Source: Oceanihabitans gracilariae (GTDB lineage Bacteria; Bacteroidota; Bacteroidia; Flavobacteriales; Flavobacteriaceae). From it: 64,000 nt of DNA. Positions 44,560 to 54,093 of the stretch are shown one piece after another. Each line of letters starts with the position of its first letter. Position 1 is the first letter of the stretch. Location: contig NZ_JBHULM010000011.1 in the NCBI RefSeq assembly GCF_042684485.1, forward strand, positions 1,674,001 through 1,738,000, written 5' to 3'. The notes beneath the pieces were generated by a model. It was not told the DNA's origin and did not search any database. It saw only the letters and a list, made by a program, of their open reading frames with translations. A program made the translations under genes and the position numbers.

Positions 44560-45231
44560 ATGATTAATTTACTATCAAATTTAAAAATTAATGTACCAGA
44601 AAAAATCTATCTTAAAGATCCTGAGTCCTCTAAATTAGGTAGACGTATTATAGAGCAAAGTATATTATTAATAGATGAAATAGGCTTTGATAGTTACACG
44701 TTTAAAAAATTAGGTGTAAAAATTGGTTCTAATGAAAGTTCTATATATCGTTATTTTGAAAGTAAGCACAAACTCTTATTGTATTTAACTTCGTGGTATT
44801 GGGCTTGGATAGAGTATCAACTTGTTTTTGCTACGCATAATATTACTGATGAAAAATTACAACTACAAAAAGCTATTGAAGTAGTTACAAGGTCGATTAA
44901 AGAAGATAATACGTTCTTGTATATTAATGAAGTTGTATTAAATAGAATTGTTATTAATGAGTATTCAAAATCGTACTTAACCAAAGAAGTAGATACCGAA
45001 AATAAAGAAGGATACTTTATTGTCTATAAAAGATTAGTAACTAGGTTGCGAGATATGATGATTAAAATAAACCCTAAGTATAAATATGCATCCACTCTTG
45101 CAAGTACAGTAGTTGAAGGAGCTTTGCATCAGCATTTTTTAAAAGAACACTTTAAGTCTATTACAGATTGTGATGCAACAACCACACCAACCCAATTTTT
45201 TACAGAACTCACCTTTAATGCTTTAAAATAA
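44560..45231 (+). CDS. TetR/AcrR-family transcriptional regulator of the export operon
   Basis: 223 aa. The ATG at 44560 is used; the in-frame TTG at 44539 falls in the promoter box. N-terminal TetR helix-turn-helix (about 22-70) with GFDSYTFKKLGVKIGSNESS and IYRYFESKHKLL, then a ligand-binding helical domain (about 75-223). It sits first in an operon and its stop is four bases from the ABC gene. It probably represses its own operon through the palindrome at 44519-44535. Ligand unknown. Confidence 0.9.
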   Translation: MINLLSNLKINVPEKIYLKDPESSKLGRRIIEQSILLIDEIGFDSYTFKKLGVKIGSNESSIYRYFESKHKLLLYLTSWYWAWIEYQLVFATHNITDEKLQLQKAIEVVTRSIKEDNTFLYINEVVLNRIVINEYSKSYLTKEVDTENKEGYFIVYKRLVTRLRDMMIKINPKYKYASTLASTVVEGALHQHFLKEHFKSITDCDATTTPTQFFTELTFNALK

Positions 45232-45235
45232 ATTT

Positions 45236-46891
45236 ATGAAGAATAATACAATGACGCCTTGGCAAAGGCTTTTTGGTTTGCTTAAATTAGAAAAGCGTGC
45301 TGTTTTTCAAGTGTTTTATTATGCCATCTTTGCAGGATTAGTTTCGCTATCCTTGCCTTTAGGTATTCAAGCAATTATTATCTTATTACAAGGAGCACAA
45401 GTAACTACCTCTTGGATTGTTTTAGTTGTTTTAGTTACTCTTGGTGTTGCCTTTGTTGGTGTGTTGCAATTGATGCAAATGCGAATTATAGAAACCCTTC
45501 AGCAACGTGTTTTTACCAGAGCGTCTTTTGAGTTTATTTATCGCTTTCCAAAAATTACAATGGAAGAGCTACGTAGTTATTATCCACCAGAATTAGCAAA
45601 TCGTTTTTTTGATACACTAACTGTGCAAAAGGGCTTAGCTAAAATATTAGTAGATATTCCTGCAGCAGTTTTGCAAATTGTGTTTGCACTTATATTACTT
45701 TCTTTTTACCATCCTTTTTTTATTGCTTTTGGTATTATACTCTTAATACTAGTATATGTGGTTTTTAAATTTACAGCACGTAAAGGAATGGAAACAAGTC
45801 TGCAAGAATCTAAAAACAAATACAAAGTTGCGCATTGGATTCAAGAAGTTGCAAGAACTATTATAAGTTTTAAGTTGTCTGGAAAAACCAATTTAGCATT
45901 AACCAAAAATGATGCTTTAGTAGATAAGTATTTACATTCTAGAGAAGCACATTTTAAGGTGTTAGTCATTCAGTTTATACAAATGATAGGTTTTAAGGTT
46001 ATTGTAACTGCTGGTTTGTTAACTATTGGTGGTGCTTTAGTTTTAAACCAAGAAATGAATATTGGACAATTTGTAGCAGCAGAAATAATTATACTATTGG
46101 TAATTAGTTCTGTTGAAAAACTAATACTTGGTTTAGAGTCTTTCTATGATATTTTAACTTCTTTAGAAAAAATTGGTCAGGTAGTAGATAAAGAATTAGA
46201 AAGCCAAACAGGAGAAGATCCTATATTTAAAGACAATTTTAAAATAGAACTAGAAAACGTAACCTATAATGTACCTAAAAGAGATAAAAATATATTAGAA
46301 AATATCTCTATGCAAGTACATGCCAATACAAGTACCTTGATTCGTGGAGAAAGTGGAGCAGGTAAATCTAGTTTGTTGCGTTTGTTTGCAGGATTAATAA
46401 AGCCAACAAAAGGAAGTATCTTTTTAGATAACTTTTCTTTAAGCAATATTCATTTAAATAAATATAGAGGACAAATAGGAATGTCTTTATCAGATGAAAC
46501 TCCTTTTCAAGCTACGCTTCGTGAAAATATTACTTTTGGAGATGCTAGTCTTACAGACGAAGACGTTTTTTGGGCCATTGAAAAAGTAGGACTCCTGAAA
46601 TTTGTTAAAGAACAACCTAAAGGACTTAATGCTATTATTAATCCAGAAGGAAAACAAATTGCGTATACAGATGCAAAAAAAATAATTTTAGCTAGAGCAA
46701 TTGTTAGAAAACCAAAACTATTAATTCTTGAAGATCCTTTAGACCAGTTTGAATTTACCGAATGGGAAAGGGTTATGAACTTTTTATTAGATAAGGCAAA
46801 CAATTGGGCTGTTATAGTAGTAAGTGGTAATAAAAGGTGGAAAGAAAAATGCCAAAATACTATTGTATTACACAAAGGAAAAATGATTTAA
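45236..46891 (+). CDS. ABC transporter permease-ATPase with altered ATPase motifs
   Basis: 551 aa. A membrane domain with six helices (about 20-300) and a nucleotide-binding domain (about 340-551). Walker A GESGAGKSS is intact near 371-379. The Q-loop region reads GMSLSDETPFQ without the Gln in place. The LSGGQ signature is replaced by IAYTDAKK before ILARAI. Walker B reads LLILEDPLD, with Glu-Asp instead of Asp-Glu. The switch His is a Gly in VVSGNKRW. ATP binding is plausible but hydrolysis may be weak or use another partner. The HlyD and TolC genes follow, as in type I-like exporters. No peptidase domain. Confidence 0.88.
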   Translation: MKNNTMTPWQRLFGLLKLEKRAVFQVFYYAIFAGLVSLSLPLGIQAIIILLQGAQVTTSWIVLVVLVTLGVAFVGVLQLMQMRIIETLQQRVFTRASFEFIYRFPKITMEELRSYYPPELANRFFDTLTVQKGLAKILVDIPAAVLQIVFALILLSFYHPFFIAFGIILLILVYVVFKFTARKGMETSLQESKNKYKVAHWIQEVARTIISFKLSGKTNLALTKNDALVDKYLHSREAHFKVLVIQFIQMIGFKVIVTAGLLTIGGALVLNQEMNIGQFVAAEIIILLVISSVEKLILGLESFYDILTSLEKIGQVVDKELESQTGEDPIFKDNFKIELENVTYNVPKRDKNILENISMQVHANTSTLIRGESGAGKSSLLRLFAGLIKPTKGSIFLDNFSLSNIHLNKYRGQIGMSLSDETPFQATLRENITFGDASLTDEDVFWAIEKVGLLKFVKEQPKGLNAIINPEGKQIAYTDAKKIILARAIVRKPKLLILEDPLDQFEFTEWERVMNFLLDKANNWAVIVVSGNKRWKEKCQNTIVLHKGKMI

Positions 46892-46903
46892 TTTATCAAT
46901 GCT

Positions 46904-48259
46904 ATGCTAAATATATCTAACAATACATTACATAAAAAGTTCGATTTTAATACCTATAAATCCGGACGAAAAACCTTTAACAAAAGATACTATAAGTATT
47001 TTAATAGGTTTCTTTTAGGCTTTGCTATTTTTTGTTTTATAGTGTTGTTTTTTCCATGGACACAAAATATAAGTGGACAAGGAAAAGTAACTACTTTAAG
47101 GCTTGATCAAAGACCACAAACCATACAATCTCCAATTCCTGGAAAAATTGAAAAATGGTTTGTACAAGAAGGAGATCAAGTAAAAAAAGGAGATACTATT
47201 CTTGAAATTTCTGAAATTAAAAGCGATTATTTTGATCCTAATCTAGTAACAAGAACAGAAAATCAAATACATTCTAAAAACGCATCTGTAAGCTCTTATT
47301 CTGAAAAAGTAAAAGCGCTAGATAGGCAAATTGCAGCATTAAATGCCGCAAGAAATTTAAAGCTAGAACAAGCCAAAAACAAATTAATGCAAGCGCATTT
47401 AAAAGTAAAAAGCGATAGTATTGAGCTAGAAGCAGCACATACCAATTTAAAAATTGCACAAACACAATTTGATCGTATAGTTACACTTCAAGAGGAAGGC
47501 TTAAAAGCATTAAAAGATGTAGAAGAAAAAAGGTTGAAGCTTCAAGAAACCCAAGCAAAACTTATTTCGCAAGAAAATAAACTATTGGCAAGTAAAAACA
47601 ATGTTATTAATGCACAGGTAGAAATAGCTAGTGTTAATGCTTCGTTTAATGATAAAGTATCTAAAGCACAAAGCGATAAATTTACTGCACAATCTAGTCA
47701 GTTTGATACAGAAGCACAAGTGAGTAAATTAGAAACTAGTTATTCTAATTACGAAATGCGAAACAAACTTCGTTATGTAACTGCACCTCAAAACGGATTT
47801 ATAAACAAAGCCATTCGTGGAGGTTTAGGCGAAACCTTTAAAGAAGGAGAAAGCCTAGTTAATATCATGCCATCACAATATGATTTGGCTGTAGAAACTT
47901 ATGTGAAGCCATTAGATTTGCCATTGTTGCATGTTGGCGAAAAAGTACGTGTTGAGTTTGATGGTTGGCCTGCAATTGTTTTTAGTGGTTGGCCAAACGT
48001 ATCTTATGGAACCTATGGCGCAAAAGTAGTTGCTATAGAAAATTTTATAAGCAGCAACGGAAAATATAGAGTGTTACTAGCTCCAGATGGTGAAGAAGCA
48101 AATTGGCCAGAAGCTATTCGTGTTGGTTCTGGAGCCAAAACAATGGCTTTATTAGAAGATGTACCAATTTGGTTTGAATTATGGCGAACACTAAATGGTT
48201 TTCCGCCTAATTATTACCAACCTGAAACCAATAAAACAGATAAAAAAGTAAAAGAATGA
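46904..48259 (+). CDS. HlyD-family membrane fusion protein
   Basis: 451 aa. A cytosolic N-terminus, one membrane helix (about 36-54), then periplasmic barrel-sandwich halves (IQSPIPGKIEKWFVQEGDQV and VTAPQNGFINKAI) around a long coiled coil (about 120-300). The C-terminal beta-barrel has EKVRVEFDGWPA. It bridges the inner-membrane ABC protein and the outer-membrane TolC. Its stop overlaps the tolC ATG (ATGA). Confidence 0.92.
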   Translation: MLNISNNTLHKKFDFNTYKSGRKTFNKRYYKYFNRFLLGFAIFCFIVLFFPWTQNISGQGKVTTLRLDQRPQTIQSPIPGKIEKWFVQEGDQVKKGDTILEISEIKSDYFDPNLVTRTENQIHSKNASVSSYSEKVKALDRQIAALNAARNLKLEQAKNKLMQAHLKVKSDSIELEAAHTNLKIAQTQFDRIVTLQEEGLKALKDVEEKRLKLQETQAKLISQENKLLASKNNVINAQVEIASVNASFNDKVSKAQSDKFTAQSSQFDTEAQVSKLETSYSNYEMRNKLRYVTAPQNGFINKAIRGGLGETFKEGESLVNIMPSQYDLAVETYVKPLDLPLLHVGEKVRVEFDGWPAIVFSGWPNVSYGTYGAKVVAIENFISSNGKYRVLLAPDGEEANWPEAIRVGSGAKTMALLEDVPIWFELWRTLNGFPPNYYQPETNKTDKKVKE

Positions 48260-49647
48260 AAAAGCGATTAACTCTATTTTTGCTTTGTTTTTCAAGTATG
48301 CTTTTTGCGCAAGAAGACCTTTCTGTGTTGCGTTTTGATGAGTATTTAGCATTTGTAAAAAAATATCATCCTATAGCAAAACAAGCACAATTGGTAATCA
48401 GTGAAAGTGAAGCAAAATTATTAAAAGCAAGAGGTGCTTTCGATCCTAAATTAGCTTTAGATTATAATAGAAAGAAGTTTAAAGGCACAGAATATTATGA
48501 TAAATTAAACACATCCTTTAAAATTCCTACTTGGTATGGTATAGAGCTTAAGGCAAATTTTGAAGAAGCAGATGGTGTATATTTAAATCCAGAATCTACA
48601 CTTCCTGAAGATGGTTTGTATAGTGCAGGAATTTCGTTTTCTGTGGCACAAGGGCTTCTTATTAACAAACGCATGGCTTCTTTAAAACAAGCAAAGCTTT
48701 TTAAGCAGCAAGCAGAAGCAGATCGAGATATTATTGTAAATAACATTCTTTTTGAGGCTTCTTTGGTTTATTTTAATTGGTTAAAAGCGTATAATGAAGT
48801 AAACCTATATCAAGAGTTTTTAGCCAATGCGCAAGTGAGGTTTAATGGTATTAAGCAAAATGTAGAAGTTGGTGAAAGTGCAGCAATAGATGCAGTAGAA
48901 GCAAGAATTGTTGTAAATGAAAGAGCGTTGTTACATGAAAAAGCAAAAGTGAAATTCATGAAAGCAACTTTAGAGTTATCTAATTACTTGTGGCTAGAAA
49001 ATAATATTCCTGTCGAGTTGCAAGACAACGTAATACCAAATGTAAATAGCGAGGCAAGTATTGATGATAGTTTGAATATTTCAGAATTAGCTTTGTATGA
49101 TTTTGATGTTGAAATGCATCCAAAAGTACAATCTTTAAGCTATAAATACGAAAGTTTAAAAATAGAAAAACGCCTAAAAGCAAATATGCTATTGCCTAAA
49201 ATAGACTTGCAATATAATTTTTTATCACAAACACCAGAAGCGACTAATAGTTTTAATACTGCCAATTATAAAAGTGGTGTAACCATGCTTTTTCCGTTGT
49301 TTTTAAGAAAAGAACGCGGAGATTTAAAACTAGCAAAATTAAAAATGAAAAATACCTCTTTAGATATTAGTTTGTCTAAACTTAGTATTAAAAATAAGGT
49401 AGATGCTATTAAAAATGAGTTGCAGTCGTATGTTGTTCAAAACGATTTAACAGCTAAAATGATTCAAGATTATCAGCAATTAGTAGCTGCCGAAGAACGT
49501 AAATTTACATTAGGAGAAAGTTCTTTGTTTTTAGTAAATGCAAGAGAAAGAAAACTTATGGATGCACGCTTAAAAGCAATTTTATTAGAAAACAGTTTTT
49601 TTGAAACTAAAGCCAAGCTATTTAATAATTTAGCAGTTAGTATTTAA
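48256..49647 (+). CDS. TolC-family outer membrane efflux protein
   Basis: 463 aa. Signal peptide (1-18, ending LFAQ), two repeated TolC halves of helices and beta strands with LRFDEYLAFVKKYHPIA and LAKLKMKNTSLDISLSKLSIK (split in two runs). It is the exit channel of the operon-encoded exporter. The ATG overlaps the hlyD stop. No downstream gene belongs to this operon, as mpl has its own promoter. Confidence 0.92.
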   Translation: MKKRLTLFLLCFSSMLFAQEDLSVLRFDEYLAFVKKYHPIAKQAQLVISESEAKLLKARGAFDPKLALDYNRKKFKGTEYYDKLNTSFKIPTWYGIELKANFEEADGVYLNPESTLPEDGLYSAGISFSVAQGLLINKRMASLKQAKLFKQQAEADRDIIVNNILFEASLVYFNWLKAYNEVNLYQEFLANAQVRFNGIKQNVEVGESAAIDAVEARIVVNERALLHEKAKVKFMKATLELSNYLWLENNIPVELQDNVIPNVNSEASIDDSLNISELALYDFDVEMHPKVQSLSYKYESLKIEKRLKANMLLPKIDLQYNFLSQTPEATNSFNTANYKSGVTMLFPLFLRKERGDLKLAKLKMKNTSLDISLSKLSIKNKVDAIKNELQSYVVQNDLTAKMIQDYQQLVAAEERKFTLGESSLFLVNARERKLMDARLKAILLENSFFETKAKLFNNLAVSI

Positions 49648-49698
49648 TAATTTAAAGGAACAGATTCCTGAAAATTAGTGAAATTCAGGTCAAAAAAC

Positions 49699-49706
49699 TA
49701 TCTTTG
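49699..49706 (+). promoter_or_regulatory. -7 promoter box of mpl
   Basis: TATCTTTG, an exact TAnnTTTG match, 21 bases before the ATG at 49728. Confidence 0.65.
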
Positions 49707-49727
49707 AAGCATCTTCAAAAATAAAAC

Positions 49728-51083
49728 ATGAACGTACATTTTATAGCTATTGGTGGATCTGCAATGCACAATCTAGCCTTAGCATTACACAATAAAGGAT
49801 ATCAAGTAACAGGAAGCGATGATACTATTTTTGAGCCTTCTAAATCTAGGTTAGCAGCAAAAGGATTATTACCAGAATCTTTTGGCTGGTTTCCAGAAAA
49901 AATAACAGCAAATTTAGATGCTATTGTTTTAGGTATGCATGCTAAAGCAGACAATCCAGAATTGTTAAAAGCACAAGAGTTAGGCTTAAAAATATACAGT
50001 TATCCAGAGTTTTTGTACGAGCAGTCTAAACATAAAACTAGAGTTGTTATTGGTGGTAGTCATGGTAAAACTACCATTACTTCTATGATTTTACACGTGA
50101 TGCATTATCATGATCGCGATGTAGATTATATGGTAGGTGCACAATTAGAAGGTTTTGATGTCATGGTGAAATTAACAGATGACAATGATTTTATTGTTTT
50201 AGAAGGTGATGAATATTTAAGTTCTCCAATAGATAGAAGACCAAAATTTCATTTATACAAACCAAACATAGCATTGTTAAGTGGTATTGCTTGGGATCAT
50301 ATAAACGTGTTTCCTACTTATGAAAACTATGTAGAACAGTTTAGCATTTTTGTAGATAGTATTGTTAAAGGAGGAAGTATAAATTATAACGAAGAAGATG
50401 CTGAGGTGAAACGCGTAGTAGAAGCATCAGAAAATCCTATTCGTAAAATTGCTTACCACACACCAGAATATACTGTTGAAGATGGAGAAACCTTATTAGA
50501 AACACCTGAAGGTTTAATGCCAATTGAAATTTTTGGTAAACACAATCTTAATAACCTAGCAGGAGCAAAATGGATTTGCCAACACATGGGAATTGATGAA
50601 GACGATTTTTATGAAGCAATTTCAACATTTAAAGGTGCAAGCAAGCGATTAGAAAAAATTGCCGAAAGTAATAACGCTGTAGCTTATAAAGATTTTGCAC
50701 ATTCGCCAAGTAAGGTAGAAGCAACCACTAAAGCAGTAAAAGAACAATATAACGATAGAAAATTAATAGCTTGTTTAGAACTACATACTTATAGTAGTTT
50801 AAATGCTGAGTTTTTAAAGGAATATAAAGGAGCTTTAGATGCAGCAGATGTTGCTGTAGTATTTTACAGTCCGCATGCAGTAGAAATTAAAAAACTAGAA
50901 GAAGTAACACAAGACCAAATTGCAAATGCTTTTAAGCGTGATGATTTAGTTATTTATACCAATCCAGAAGCGTTTAAAGACTTTCTTTTTAAACAAAACT
51001 TTGATAATACAGCCTTGTTGTTAATGAGTTCTGGTAATTATGGAGGTTTAGATTTTGATGCGGTTAAAGAGTTAATCCATTAA
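49728..51083 (+). CDS. mpl: Mpl-type Mur ligase (UDP-MurNAc tripeptide recycling)
   Basis: 451 aa. The N-terminal UDP-binding domain has HFIAIGGSAMHNLALAL. The central ATPase domain has GGSHGKTTITSM (P-loop about 109-120) and LEGDEY. It joins the L-Ala-gamma-D-Glu-mDAP tripeptide to UDP-MurNAc for peptidoglycan recycling. The IGGSAMHNLA motif separates it from MurC (which has GIGGxGM). Alone on its transcript. A tandem repeat array follows. Confidence 0.92.
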   Translation: MNVHFIAIGGSAMHNLALALHNKGYQVTGSDDTIFEPSKSRLAAKGLLPESFGWFPEKITANLDAIVLGMHAKADNPELLKAQELGLKIYSYPEFLYEQSKHKTRVVIGGSHGKTTITSMILHVMHYHDRDVDYMVGAQLEGFDVMVKLTDDNDFIVLEGDEYLSSPIDRRPKFHLYKPNIALLSGIAWDHINVFPTYENYVEQFSIFVDSIVKGGSINYNEEDAEVKRVVEASENPIRKIAYHTPEYTVEDGETLLETPEGLMPIEIFGKHNLNNLAGAKWICQHMGIDEDDFYEAISTFKGASKRLEKIAESNNAVAYKDFAHSPSKVEATTKAVKEQYNDRKLIACLELHTYSSLNAEFLKEYKGALDAADVAVVFYSPHAVEIKKLEEVTQDQIANAFKRDDLVIYTNPEAFKDFLFKQNFDNTALLLMSSGNYGGLDFDAVKELIH

Positions 51084-51893
51084 AATATTGGCATACTGAG
51101 CCTGTCGAAGTATCTCTTCTCATCAGATTCCGTATTAAATTCAAAACGACAAATAATAGTTTTTCATGCTATACATGTTTATTGATTAAGCGGTTGTCAT
51201 ACTGAGCCTGTCTAGGTATCTCTTTTCATCAGATTCCGTCTTAAATTCAAAACGATAAAGAGCAGTTTTCAATGCTATACATCTTTAATGATTAAGCAGT
51301 TGTCATACTGAGCCTGTCTAGGTATCTCTTTTCAGCAATTCCGTATTAAATTCAAAACCATAAATAGTAGTTTTTCATGCTATACATGTTTAATGATTAA
51401 GCGATTGTCATACTGAGCTTGTCGAAGTATCTCTTTTCAGTAATTCCGTATTAAATTCAAAACGACAAATAGTAGTTTTTAATGCTATACATGTTTAATG
51501 ATTAAGCGGTTGTCATACTGAGCTTGTCGAAGTATCTCTTCTCAGCAATTCCGTATTAAATTCAAAATGATAAAGAGCAGTTTTTTATGCTATACATGTT
51601 TAATGATTAAGCGGTTGTCATACTGAGCTTGTCAAAGTATCTCTTTTGAGTAGATTCCGTATTAAATTCAAAATGATAAAGAGCAGTTTTCAATGCTATA
51701 CATCTTTAATGATTAAGCAGTTGTCATACTGATCCTGTCGAAGTATCTCTTTTGAGCAGATTCAGCATCTAAGTTAAAAATTATAGCGTTCTATAAAATA
51801 AAACAAGAATAGATGCGTTATGCTAAAACCAACCAAACCAGTATTTTATAAAGCATAATTACGTTTTTTAACTATTAATCAAACCAAATAAAT
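51084..51893. other. 810-base non-coding region dominated by a tandem repeat array
   Basis: No ORF of note in any frame. From 51092 to about 51763 it is a direct tandem array (see the repeat entry). The remaining bases to 51893 are AT-rich and hold the short leader of the lipoprotein gene. Confidence 0.8.
51092..51763 (+). repeat. tandem array of 105-106 bp units (six full, one partial)
   Basis: The core CATACTGAGC starts at 51092, 51198, 51304, 51409, 51514, 51619 and 51725, giving periods of 106, 106, 105, 105, 105 and 106. Each unit has a core CATACTGAGC(C/T)TGTC(G/T)A-GTATCTCTT, a middle ATTCCGT(A/C)TTAAATTCAAAA and an end GCTATACAT(G/C)TTTAATGATTAAGC. The sequence varies by a few bases between units. 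There are no spacers, so this is not CRISPR. Confidence 0.93.
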
Positions 51894-52547
51894 ATGAAAC
51901 GTATTCTTTTTTCTGTATGCTTTTTTACCCTTTTCTTTTCTTGTAATTCTGATGATGATACTACTAATAATAGTGTGACAACACCAGAGGCTGGATTTTA
52001 CGCCTTAACAGTTGGTAATTCTTGGGAGTATCGCTATTATGATTATAATTCATCTAGTAATAGTTTTGAAGCTAGTACTATTACCGAATCTGTATCTATT
52101 GTTTCTACCGAAGAAATAGAAGGCGAAACCTATTTTAAATTTAGATATTTTACAACAGGTAACGATGTTAACTCACCCAATTATCCAACAAATGGAGAAT
52201 CTTTTAGATACTTTAGAGAAGATTCAGGGAATTTGATAAATGATAGAAACGATATTATTTTTCTTAGAGAAAATCATGAAGAAAGATTAATAGATTCGTT
52301 TAATACTTCTCTTTTGCAGTATCTGCGCTTAGCAGAAAACAGCTATAATGTTACCACAGCTGCAGGAACATTTGATGCTTTAGATATGGAATTATATGCA
52401 AGAGATCAAGATGGCAATCAGTACCCAGGAATTTCGCATTATTACTATGCAGATGGTATAGGCTTGGTTTTAAATACAAGTACTTTTCTTTCTACTGCTC
52501 AACATTTTCTTGAAAGACGATTAGAGTCGTATACTTTGGTTAATTAA
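51894..52547 (+). CDS. lipoprotein of unknown function
   Basis: 217 aa. Lipobox FFSC (Cys near residue 17), then an acidic, Ser/Thr-rich linker and a beta-rich domain with FYALTVGNSWEYRYYDY, EIEGETYFKFRY and GTFDALDMELY. This resembles secreted beta domains found near outer-membrane proteins. The ASP-rich D residues after the Cys are typical of surface lipoproteins in Bacteroidota. It converges with the PaiB-like gene with an 8-base overlap. Confidence 0.78.
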   Translation: MKRILFSVCFFTLFFSCNSDDDTTNNSVTTPEAGFYALTVGNSWEYRYYDYNSSSNSFEASTITESVSIVSTEEIEGETYFKFRYFTTGNDVNSPNYPTNGESFRYFREDSGNLINDRNDIIFLRENHEERLIDSFNTSLLQYLRLAENSYNVTTAAGTFDALDMELYARDQDGNQYPGISHYYYADGIGLVLNTSTFLSTAQHFLERRLESYTLVN

Positions 52548-53139
52548 ATATAGTATCTAAAAACACCTGAATACTTTCTTGACTAGCACGAATCAATTCC
52601 GCTTTAGCGTTAGCAGTATCTATGGTTTTTTTGTCTTGTGAGAGTTTAAATTTGCCTTCCCAAGAATCTATAGTAATTTCAAATAGTTTAATATATTCTA
52701 GATTAGCTTCCATTCTTGGGTTGTCTACTTCTAGAATATATTTGTGTTCTGGAGCTTCTAAAAATTCGGTCATTTTTATTAAGGATTCTTTTAAAGCTTC
52801 TTTATTTTCAATGGCTTTAACGCTTCCTTTAAGGTGCACTTTTACGTAATTCCATGTAGGTAATTGTGTGGTAGTATAAATGCTTGGTGAAATATAGCAT
52901 TGTGGACCAGAAAAGATAATCGTTACCTCATTATTATCTTGTAATAACTTGGTTTGCGGATTATAAATATCAATATGGCCAATAAGTTTACCATCGGTTT
53001 CTCTATAAATTAATGGTAAATGCGTAATAAAAGGTTGGTTATCCTTTACCGAAATAAGGGTTGCAAGCGGATAGGTTTTAATGACTTCTAATAAGTTGCT
53101 TTTAGAGTTATCTTGGTGGTGCTTAGGAGGATACTTCAA
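52540..53139 (-). CDS. PaiB-like FMN-binding protein
   Basis: 199 aa, split-barrel flavin-binding fold. N-terminal MKYPPKHH, then TLISVKDNQPFITHLPLIY, HIDIYNPQTKLL, EVTIIFSGPQCYISPSIY and TWNYVKVHLKG match PaiB and related transcription-linked flavoproteins. The start is TTG; no upstream ATG exists in frame and the N-terminus agrees with the family. The partner PaiA is not here. It is divergent from radC with overlapping 5-prime regions. Confidence 0.87.
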   Translation of the reverse strand: MKYPPKHHQDNSKSNLLEVIKTYPLATLISVKDNQPFITHLPLIYRETDGKLIGHIDIYNPQTKLLQDNNEVTIIFSGPQCYISPSIYTTTQLPTWNYVKVHLKGSVKAIENKEALKESLIKMTEFLEAPEHKYILEVDNPRMEANLEYIKLFEITIDSWEGKFKLSQDKKTIDTANAKAELIRASQESIQVFLDTIFN

Positions 53140-53190
53140 AAGGAAAATGAATTTAAATGTATGTTTTTTGATTTATCAATTTACAATAAT

Positions 53191-53198
53191 TATATTTA
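53191..53198 (+). promoter_or_regulatory. possible -7 box four bases before radC
   Basis: TATATTTA, one mismatch (last base) from TAnnTTTG, then four bases and the ATG at 53203. Confidence 0.4.
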
Positions 53199-53202
53199 TA
53201 AG

Positions 53203-53901
53203 ATGCAAGAAAAACCAGCTTCCTTTTCCATAAAAAATTGGAGTCAAGATGATCAGCCTCGCGAAAAACTTCGCGATAAAGGCAAGCTTGCTTTAAGTGA
53301 TGCAGAGTTGGTTGCTATTTTAATAGGCTCTGGAAATAGAGAAGAAAGTGCTGTTGCCTTATGTAAACGTATTTTGGCGAGTGTAGATAACAACTTAAGT
53401 GAACTTGGTAAACTGTCTATAAAACAACTCATGCAATTTAAAGGTATTGGTGAAGCTAAAGCAATAAGTATTACTGCTGCATTAGAATTAGGAAGAAGAC
53501 GTAGAGCAGGAGAGGCCTTAGAAAAAAAGAAAATAGCCTCTAGTGTTTCGGTTTTTGAACTAATGCAACCTATAATTGGCGATTTGGCGCATGAAGAATT
53601 CTGGATTATATATTTAAACAACTCGAATAAAGTAATACAGAAAAACCAATTGAGTAAAGGTGGTATTACAGGAACCTTAGTAGATGTTCGCTTAGCACTA
53701 AAAACAGCCTTAGAGGTTAGTGCTACAGGAATTATCTTGGCGCATAACCATCCTTCAGGAACTTTAAAACCTAGCCAAGCAGATAAGCAAATTACCAATA
53801 AACTTAAAACTGCAGCACAAAGTTTAGATATTAAAGTGCTAGACCACTTAATTATAACCGAAAAAGCATACTTTAGTTTTGCAGACGAAGCGCTATTGTA
53901 A
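53203..53901 (+). CDS. radC: RadC family JAB-domain DNA repair protein
   Basis: 232 aa from the ATG at 53203, which places MQEKPASFSIKNWSQDDQPREKL at the start (run split). A helix-hairpin-helix region has LMQFKGIGEAKAI. The JAMM metallo-site is LAHNHPSGTLKPSQAD (HxH at about 179-181), with Glu further upstream. A TATATTTA box stands four bases before the ATG. Function in repair is not settled in the family. It is divergent from the PaiB-like gene. Confidence 0.93.
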   Translation: MQEKPASFSIKNWSQDDQPREKLRDKGKLALSDAELVAILIGSGNREESAVALCKRILASVDNNLSELGKLSIKQLMQFKGIGEAKAISITAALELGRRRRAGEALEKKKIASSVSVFELMQPIIGDLAHEEFWIIYLNNSNKVIQKNQLSKGGITGTLVDVRLALKTALEVSATGIILAHNHPSGTLKPSQADKQITNKLKTAAQSLDIKVLDHLIITEKAYFSFADEALL

Positions 53902-54093
53902 AAGCATCTAAAATTTAAAAGTGATATAGCTAAAAGTAAAAAAGGTAGATACTATAAAATAAAAATGGGTATGTGTAAATTAGAAATAGTTATACCTTTT
54001 ACAAGGTATTGGTAAGCTAAATACAGATGCTTTTATTACATTTGAAATAATTATTTGCTGCCAATTGCTACTCAATACTGCTACTAAAAAAAC

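Noticed and set aside
51092..51763. CRISPR array
   Set aside because: The whole 105-base unit repeats without unique spacers, and there are no cas genes.
53253..53798. 181-codon ORF opposite radC
   Set aside because: Antisense shadow of radC, which has its intact JAMM motif in the plus frame.
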